From the NCBI GenBank assembly GCA_020091685.1, contig CM034611.1:1055261-1119260 (forward strand): a stretch of 64,000 nucleotides of DNA, given 5' to 3'. Made by a program: the position numbers and the translations under genes. The DNA is from Lutjanus erythropterus (Eukaryota; Chordata; Actinopteri; Lutjaniformes; Lutjanidae). Under the pieces are notes generated by a model. The model was not told the DNA's origin and searched no databases. It saw nothing but the letters and a program-made list of their open reading frames with translations. Numbering within the stretch: the stretch's first letter is position 1; every line of letters starts with the position of its first letter. Positions 36,079 to 45,311 of this stretch are shown one piece after another.

Positions 36079-39000
36079 CAGTTCATCACACTGACATACT
36101 TCACAACATGTACTGCAGTATGTTGTGTGTAGCAGCCACTGTAGTGACGACTGTGCAAAAACACTGAATTTACTGAACATAATTGCCATTTTTAATTCTC
36201 AGGACGGTGAACAAGTTTCTTGTTTTTTATCTGCATCATTGTCCACAGATCAATGCAACATCATGACAGACTGTAAACTTTACAAACCGAGTCTCTAAAT
36301 CACCACAAACCACAAAACTAACAGTGATGGAAGCAGAGAAGAGTGATAGAAACGGAGCACAGCTGACGCGCCGTCAGCCTCCTCATCCATGCAGGAGCAC
36401 CTGAGGAGTGCACAGAGCAGGTAAAAGGGGCAGAAATAAAACTACACATGCATTTTGCCTACAGACCCTGCTGCAGGTTTGTTGTGTGTCAGTTTGTTTG
36501 TGATCATTTAACCAAAAATAAAAAGAAAAGAAGACTTCCTTCCTTTAAAAGACAGGAAAGTCAGTGTTACTGCTGTCACTCTTGGTACGAGTCGAGGTGT
36601 GAAAAAACATTTTAGCAAACTAAAATAAAACTAATCAAGAACTAGACTTCAGAAAATAAGAAAACAAACAGAAATGATATTGTGAGCTTACAAAACTAAC
36701 TCAAACAAACTCAAACAAAATAAAAAATGTCACATTTGTCATCACATCTGTTTATTGATTATTATCTACATGACTGTGAAACAAAGTGTTTGTTTTGTAG
36801 AACCTGTTCTTAAAATCTTGTTTCCCACATATTATAGTAAGAAAAAAATAAAACTAATAATGAAACTAATAAAGACAGAAGTGAAACTAAACATTTGGAA
36901 ACAAAAACTAAAGTGAACAAACTCACTCTGCAAACTAAAAATAAATATAAAAAATGAAAAGTAACATTAATACAAACAGTAGTAACACAACGTACAAGTG
37001 TGACCCTCCTCCTCCTCCTCCTCCTCCTCCTCCTCCTGCAGTTCCTCCACATCACCACGGCGGCGCTGGTGAGTCAGTCAGCTCAGACTGCATCAGTCCA
37101 ACAACAAACAGTTCAGTTCTGCCCTCAGGAGGGACGGAGGGATGAAGACAAAGAGGAGGGAGGGACGGAGGGGGACAGGTTTGACCGTAAACACAGGACG
37201 CTGTCCCTCAGAGCAGGCGAGGAAGGAGGAAAGGAGGTGAGCAAGGAAGTAAGGAAGAAAGGAAGGATGCAGTGAACTTTCTCAGAGCAGCTCCTCTCTT
37301 CTTCTCTTCCCCTCTCTCTGCTCGGCTCAAGCGTGCAGCAGCCTCTCAGAGCCAATCACGGCTCAGCACACCGCTGCCAGCCCATAATAGGCTAATGGGA
37401 TGCCTTGCCATGGCAACCAGGCCCAACGGCCTCACAACAGAGCAGATACAGAGGGCCGAGAGAGGGCGACTCATGTGATGCCGCTCTCTGCTGCTCTCCA
37501 TCTCTGCTTCACTTCCTCTATCTGTCTGAAAATTTAACATCTGGAGAGTTTTTAAACTCTGATTTAAGTTTAAGTTTAAAGTTTAAAGTTTCTGTCGACG
37601 GGAGGATGAAGTGACGAGCAACAGATGGATCGATGTCAGGAGTTTTATCTTGAAGATTTTCTCCAAATTTAGCCTCAAACACTCAACTAAAACAAATCAT
37701 TCATCTATTTTACAGGTTTGTGAGGAGATTTCCCAGAAAGAACGATATGATTTGGTATCAATCAAAGGAAATCTCAGTGTAAATATTGATTATTGTAAAC
37801 TTTATTCCCCATTTATGTTGATTTGTTCACACACCCTTAACATTTTTTTCACGTTCAACACAACTGATGTGGCCTGAAATGAATCCATCCCTATCCTTAT
37901 CTGTGCCAAATTACATTTTTCCTACAAAATTCCTTATGAAATAATTGGAAATTAATAAAATAAACTAATTAATTGGGTAAAAAGCATCACTAGATTACTT
38001 CAGTGTTATAATGCTTCAATTTATAGTGGTACACTTTTATATAATCTTCTGAAACAGATATTATTTCTATCAAACTTACAAAAAGGAAACTTTAAATTTG
38101 CACTTTTGATCACAACCAAACTTTTTTCTAAGTTACATTTTAAAGACGACAACAAGTACGAAGAAATCACAGAAATTCTTAAGTTTGCAGTAATTTAGAA
38201 ACGTGAATCAGAGCACTGATCATTTTTACACTGTAAAATATCCTGAGATTCTTATCAAAAATGTTTTTTGTTCTGTGAAAAAGTCCTTTATTAAATAATG
38301 AATCTGATGTGAACGTTTATTGGTATAAAATTAAAGGGATAGTTCAGATTATTGCTGTGTGGTTGTATGAGGTGCAGCCTCTTCTGATGGGAACCTGCTG
38401 TTATATAAGTCAAAAATGTCTCTCTCCAAACCAACCAAACTCCATACACAAAACCAGTCATTTTAATGATGTACATCCACATCTACACTCTGTTCAGTAA
38501 AGTTTGTTTGTGTTATTGTGTGTGATGAAGTGAATCAAAACTGTCCTTTTAAAACACAAAAGTCACCAAGTTACACAAAAAACCTAAAACTTTGAGGCAG
38601 CAGTTAACCAACACCTCCCCATTCCTGCAAGATAAAAAAACTGATTTTGCCAGTGGAGTTTGGTGAGTTCGAACAGAGCAACATTTGGTTTATGTTTCTA
38701 CAATTTTGTTGTTTTCTCCCATTGTTCTCCTGATGAATCAGAAGTTTTGTGACTTTTTATACCAGATTGTCTCCTCATCACACATGACGGTTCAAATCCT
38801 CTGCTTTCTCTCCTTCTTTCCATCCATCCATCGCCTACATCCAACTCTCATCTCTTTCCTTCTTTTTGTTCCTCTCAGCCCGTCTCTCCTCCCCTCCCCT
38901 CCTCCCTCCCTCCGTCTGAAGACAGTCGAGTAGGAAAATCTCGCGTTTCACATTTCAAAGGATGCTCTGCTGCAAAATGGATTCCTGCTCTGTGTCCGTC

Positions 39001-40688
39001 CCTCCTCCCTCTGCTCCTCTTTTCCACTCTCCATCCACACAGGCCTCTTTATTTTCCTACTGCAGCCTCGCACACATGTGGAGCTCAGCTTTTCCTCCCT
39101 CTGTACTTCTGTGATCTCTCCAGTTTGCATTGTAAATCAGCACTAAATAAAAAAAGGTGCAGGGCTCCATGAGGCCTGTTCACAGTTTTTTTGTTTTTTT
39201 TTGTTGTTGTGTTTTGTTTTGTAATACTTGTGGGATTCTGAGAAAGTGACGCAACCGTTTTCCAGGGTGTGTTGATGGAAATCAGCATCCAGATCGTGGT
39301 CAGCCTGCAGGAGGCCGTGTTATTCTCCTCAGTGTGAGTTCAGTTCGTCTTTCAGCACAGAGACGAGAGACACTACTGCACGGACTCACTAAACCAGACC
39401 GCCGACTTTCTGCTGCTGCAGGTGAAGCTGCAGCCGTCAGAATCACAACAGAACATCCGGTTCTCGGGTGGCAAAACCTCTGGATTCATTAAGCTAAAAA
39501 ACTCTCTTTTCTCTCTTTTTTTAAATTAACAAAGAGCAATGAAAGCAGCTGAATGTGCAGCTCCTCCTCAGCTTTACGGAGCTTTAAAGCGAGTTTCAGC
39601 TCAGTGTTTATCTGTCAGTTTCAGAAAATGCATCATTATTTCCCTTTGCATTTCCCCGTTTATTTACAGAAACTTCATGCATTTCTGCTGTCGTGTCATG
39701 GGGTCAATTTTCCCCTATTGGCTGATCGATATCAGAATGTATAGATTCAGAAATAAATCAATAAATTTAAATTAACAGGGAGGAAGCACTGCATGAAGGA
39801 AGAGGAGGAGTTAAGTTGCTGCCTGTCTCACTGCCAAACTCCATTAACATTTTGCTCAATTTAACCGTTATAGACATGTACTCCTTATGAAAAGATTATT
39901 AATGATTTATTAAACTATTAAACTTTAAAGGAGGACTCCGCGATTTATTGCAGCGAGTTTCAACGTAACATGTTTCCTTCACTTCTGACGAAACATTTTG
40001 GCTGTTTTGTGTTTTATTACAGTAAAAACATTACAGATCCCTCCTTTAAATAAAATGTATATATTAATAAACTCATTGGGAAATTAACGGACAGGTAAAT
40101 ACATATAGACGCAAATTAAAACAGACATATCAATTTAGCTTGCATTTTATGAATTGATTAATGCCAACATTTATTTTTAAGATTATAATTGTTGCATTAA
40201 ATTGAATATGAATTTATTCATTGAGTCATTTAGCATTTTTGATTTTGGCAGGTGGATTCCTCCAGAGGTGGAGACCAAAATCAGACGTTCATCAGGCGAC
40301 ACAAACACGTCTCCACATGAAGGATCACGTTGCTCCGTAACAGCTGATTGTTAACGAGTTGAATTAAAACTTAACAAGTGATATGTTCATGTTGTGTTTA
40401 CTGTTTTATTCTGCTGAACATAAGATGCCAAAAACGAAGCATAAAGAAACACAAATTCCAAAAAAGTTTCATTGAACACATAAAGCTTTAAGTCATGTTT
40501 CTGATTCCTCCTTTATACTGCGAGCGTTGAAGCCAAAGACAATTTTCCGTTCGGTTCCTTCAAACTACGTCTTTAACAGACGGCAGGAAACACGAGTTCT
40601 CGCTGCCAAACCTCCAAAAAAACTCTGAGCACAAACACAAATAAGAGGAAAACATAACTGAGAAAATTGCTGTGACATCTAACAGCTT

Positions 40689-40726
<38 letters not shown>

Positions 40727-42493
40727 AGCCTACAGTCATTCCTTCCTGCCCACACCTCCTCATACCAGCACCATGACTGAGAGACTGAAGGCTCAGAGAG
40801 AAAATCTCTCAACATTCGTCTTTTTGTCCCAAACGAACATTAAAATGCTGCAGATTTCATTAAAACCGCAACATTAGAACCATTTTACTGCTTTTCATCA
40901 CAGCTGTGTTTTCTGCCGCTCAACTGTCCGTTCAGTCCCTGAACACATCACAGTATCAGACAGTTTCTGCACCACAATGAACTATGAAGTGGATTACACA
41001 TCTCAAACCTCGAATAATTGAATTTTATACCAAACAGAGGTGTGAAAAAAAAAAAAAGACTAAAAGTAGAAGCTCTGATTCAACTTTTTTACTCGAGTAA
41101 AAGTGAAAAATGTACTCAAAGTACAAAAGTATAGAAGTAAAAAAGTTGTCCTCTGTTTTGTTTTGTGCAAAATGGTGGAAAATGATGCAAAATAAAACAT
41201 GCACGCATTACAAGCCTGTGTTGACAACGGAAGGAGTAGAAAGCACAGATATTTGTGTTAAAATGCAGAGTCGAGGGCTGCACATTAATCGCAATATTAT
41301 TCAAATGGCATTTTTTTGACAGTGCTGCAGAGCTGCAGAGACGTCCTGAACTAAAAATCTTTTTCTCCAGATGAAAGAAAACATGTTTGTCTGGTACAGA
41401 CACCAAAAAATGTCACATCATCATGATTTCATTAGTTCTTTTGTAGCAAGAAATAAAATTGTGATGATATATCATCGCATTTTAAGTCAAAGAATCTCAG
41501 TTTGACTTTTTTTTTTCACCATATCATGCAGCCCTCAGTAGTTCAGCTGAACAATTAATTGAAATTTAACCAAAACTGGTCTCCTGCAGTTTTCAAATTG
41601 CAGGATGTGCAAAGTTTGTTAAAGGTGAGATGTGTGTCAAAATACTATTTGAAATGAAACTCTGTGGTGCTGCAGAGGCGTCCGGACCAACATTTTATTC
41701 TCTAGACTTCAGGAAACATTTTTATCAGGGATCTGAACTAAACAAAGATAACACATAAAAATCATTCAGCCCACCTCGTAGGTAGTCAAAGTCAAAAACT
41801 GTAAGAAAAATAAATACAGATATTAAGTAGTATCAAGTACAGATATATGAAAAATGTACTTGAGTACAGTAAGTTTTTGTACTTCGTTACTCCACACCTC
41901 TGGGAATGAACACAAGTCAAAGTAAATACTCAAAGGATTCAGAGTTTGTAGTCGTGGAGATAAAACTTGGTTCTTTAAAACTTCTAGAAAAAGAAAAAAA
42001 TCTGAGCTGGTAGATTAAAATAGAAACTAACAGCTGGAAGATTCCTGAGTTTGCTTCATTCACACACAAACAGCGTTTATGTCACTGAAACACTGACTTT
42101 TTTAAACACTTTCTAAGTTCAGATTTTTTAAAAACTGCTGTGGATAAACGTGATGTCATGATCTGAACTGCATGGTCCACTGCACACAGTGCGCTGTGAT
42201 CTGGATAAAACATCGATCAACTGTTCAGCCCTCTTCTTCACCAGACAATACATGGTGAAGCACCTGCTGCAATGTCACCACAGCAGCTGGATGCAACCAG
42301 TTTTCTGCACATTATTGTGTCAGATTTCTTTAAGACGCATAAAATAATGTAACAGAGCATCTCAGGGTCACCTGAACAAACTCCTCCATGTAAACTTTGT
42401 TATTCACAGACCCACAGAGGTCGATGGAGGTCAGACATGAATTAACATGTAGGTTCAAGCATGCACACGCACGCACGCACGCACGCACGCACG

Positions 42494-42548
<55 letters not shown>

Positions 42549-42610
42549 CTGCAGAGACGGTTGAGACTGATGGTGGAGGCTGGACTTCACTGATAAATGA
42601 CTGGGCGTTG

Positions 42611-42654
<44 letters not shown>

Positions 42655-42796
42655 TGGGGATGGATGGATGGTCTTCCCACTTCCTGTGTAACCCCCCATC
42701 ACACACACATACACAGAAGACCAGTTTGGGTTTGGTGCTCCCATCATGGTTGACTGGGGACCGGGTTAAATGCTAACTTCCTCTGCCTGAGGTTAC

Positions 42797-42878
<82 letters not shown>

Positions 42879-43087
42879 CAGTAGGTACACACTGATCTGT
42901 ACTCGGTCTATGTGCAAATAAAAACTCTGCTTTAGTTTTTTTTAAATAATTTGTTGCAGTTTATCGACCCGTGGGAAAACTTTTTTTTTGAGTTGTTGGT
43001 CATTTCATGTGAACCTTCACATATTAAAAAAATAAGCGTCCTCCTTTAAAACGTTTGAGAATCAGAAGCAGGATGCACTGGATGAAG

Positions 43088-43120
<33 letters not shown>

Positions 43121-44458
43121 ACCGGTGCATGTTGCCGTTGGTGGTGAACGTCTGTCCACAGATGGTACATTTGTAGGGTCTCTCCCCGCTGTGGACCAGC
43201 ATGTGTCTGTCGAGCGACGAGGCCGAGCTCAGACACTTCCCACAGATGCTGCAGGAGTGATCCGTGGCTCCCGTGTCCGCGTTGTGCTGCACAGACAAAC
43301 AATCACAATAACAATAATGATGATGATATAAACTTTATAAAAACACAGGGACTGCTGCCCTGCTTGGCATCACTTTGGATTTTTCACAATTTTCTGACAT
43401 TTTATTGACATTACACCCTGGATTAATCAGAACAATTAACTTTAGTCTTTGTTGTTTCTTGATAGCTGCTAATAAATAAAATAATTTGTACAGGGGCAAG
43501 TAAACTTGACTTTGGGCAAGTAGATTTTTGACCCACTTGCCTGGCAAGAGAAAAGACCCGACAAATGTTGAACCCTGAAACAATAAATGCAAAATAAGCT
43601 AAAAAGCAGGTAGGTAGAGATAAAGTTCTTGGTGTTGCAGAGAAATCCTTTTGATCGTCTAATAAAAAAGTCATCTGGAAGCAGAACAGCTCATTTAAAA
43701 ACACCATGTGACGTCTGTGCATCTCGTGCATGAGCTCAGTCGCTCTGCAGCTGTTCAGGGTTTATCGACTAACTTTAAAATAAATTCTGAAAGAAGGAAG
43801 GAAGGTGCACAAACTAACATTTAATGATATATCTTATCTCTTTAAAGCATTACAGTTTTTAATTTCTACAAAAAATAACTTCTGTTTTATATATTTGCTG
43901 AGAGCGTCACTATATCCTGACAGCAGTACATGAGACTGTTAATACGTGAAAAAAAAAAGTGGTTCCTCTGGCTCCTCCCAGCGATCCTGACGGCATTTAT
44001 AAGAACCCACAACGCCTGAACGAAAAGGGACCAATCAGAGCGAGCTTCAAACCTACAACGTTGGTACTCGACTACCTGGAAACAGAGTTATTTCTATAGT
44101 GTGTTGTTGTGGTGTTTACCTGTCTGATGTGCATGGTGAGCTGGTGTTGTGTCTGACAGTTCTTGTCACACAGCGGACAGATAAAAGCTGAGCTGTCGTC
44201 TTTGGTGTCCTGGAAAACAAACACAAATAAACATAAATATAAAAGACTATTTCAATTCTGATGGAAACTGTCAGACAGATGAACATGTTTTTCTTTTTTC
44301 TTTTCAGAGGATCAAAGTTCAACAGTTTGACTCTGATGCATCACATCACACTGAAAACAACAACAACAACAACATTTTGTAAGTACTGCTGCATGTTGGG
44401 CTGCAGACCATTTTCTTTATTTTTATTGTTTATTGTTCTGCAGTACTCAGCTGAGTCA

Positions 44459-44540
<82 letters not shown>

Positions 44541-44602
44541 TGTTGGTCTGCAGTGGTCATTATGTGAAGTAATGTTGGGAAAACAATCTCTGCAAATGAG
44601 TG

Positions 44603-44672
<70 letters not shown>

Positions 44673-45264
44673 CGCTCATGCAGCCAGGGAAGCAGCACTT
44701 CCCTTTTCCTGTCACAGCTACAGGAAGTGATGACGCGGTGTGGAATGCCGTAGTGCATGATGGGAGATGAGAGAGGAGAAATGTGGCACAATGATGAGGT
44801 TAGAATGGGGAGAGAGGATGAAGGAGAAGAGATGAGGAGAGGAGACAAGGAGAGGAGGAAGGAGAAGAGAGGAGAGGAGAAGAGGAAGAAGGAGAGGAGA
44901 GGAGAGGAGAGGAGAGGAGAGGAGAAGAGAGGAGGAGAAATGATGAGGAAGGACAGGAGATGAGGAGATGAAGAGGGAGAGGAGGAAGGAGGAGAGGGAG
45001 AGAGAGAGGAGATGAGGAGAGGAAGTAGGAGAGAAGTAGGAAAGAAGAAAAAAAGGAAGAAGAAAAAGATGAGATGGGGAGAAGGAGAGGAGGAGAGGAG
45101 ATGACGAAGGAGGCAAGAAGAGGAGAGGATGGAGCAAAGGAAGAAAAAGAGGAGCCAAGGGGAGGAGAGACAAGGATGAAGGAGAGAAAACAAGTAGAGG
45201 ACATAAGGGAGAGAAAGAAGAAGGAGTGGGCGGCGGCTGAGGATGGAGACGCCACCTACAGCTC

Positions 45265-45311
<47 letters not shown>

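Larger units (their letters stand above)
34262..43122 (-). other. rreb1: rreb1 intron 5 (about 8.9 kb)
   Basis: Largest coding intron; it separates the two halves of finger 3. It holds TG/CA arrays (34779-34805, 34916-34946, 36014-36074, 42464-42547, 42615-42653, 42798-42878), a polypurine tract, a candidate regulatory block near 37.4 kb, a palindromic MITE, a Tol2-like remnant and a (CTGT)n run at 40690-40721. No exon of another gene is supported. Confidence 0.75.

Noticed and set aside
37042-37068. 27-nt plus-strand microexon with a strong polypyrimidine acceptor and a GTGAGT donor
   Set aside because: The acceptor tract is just a (CTC)n repeat, and no plus-strand gene exists in this intron to which it could belong.
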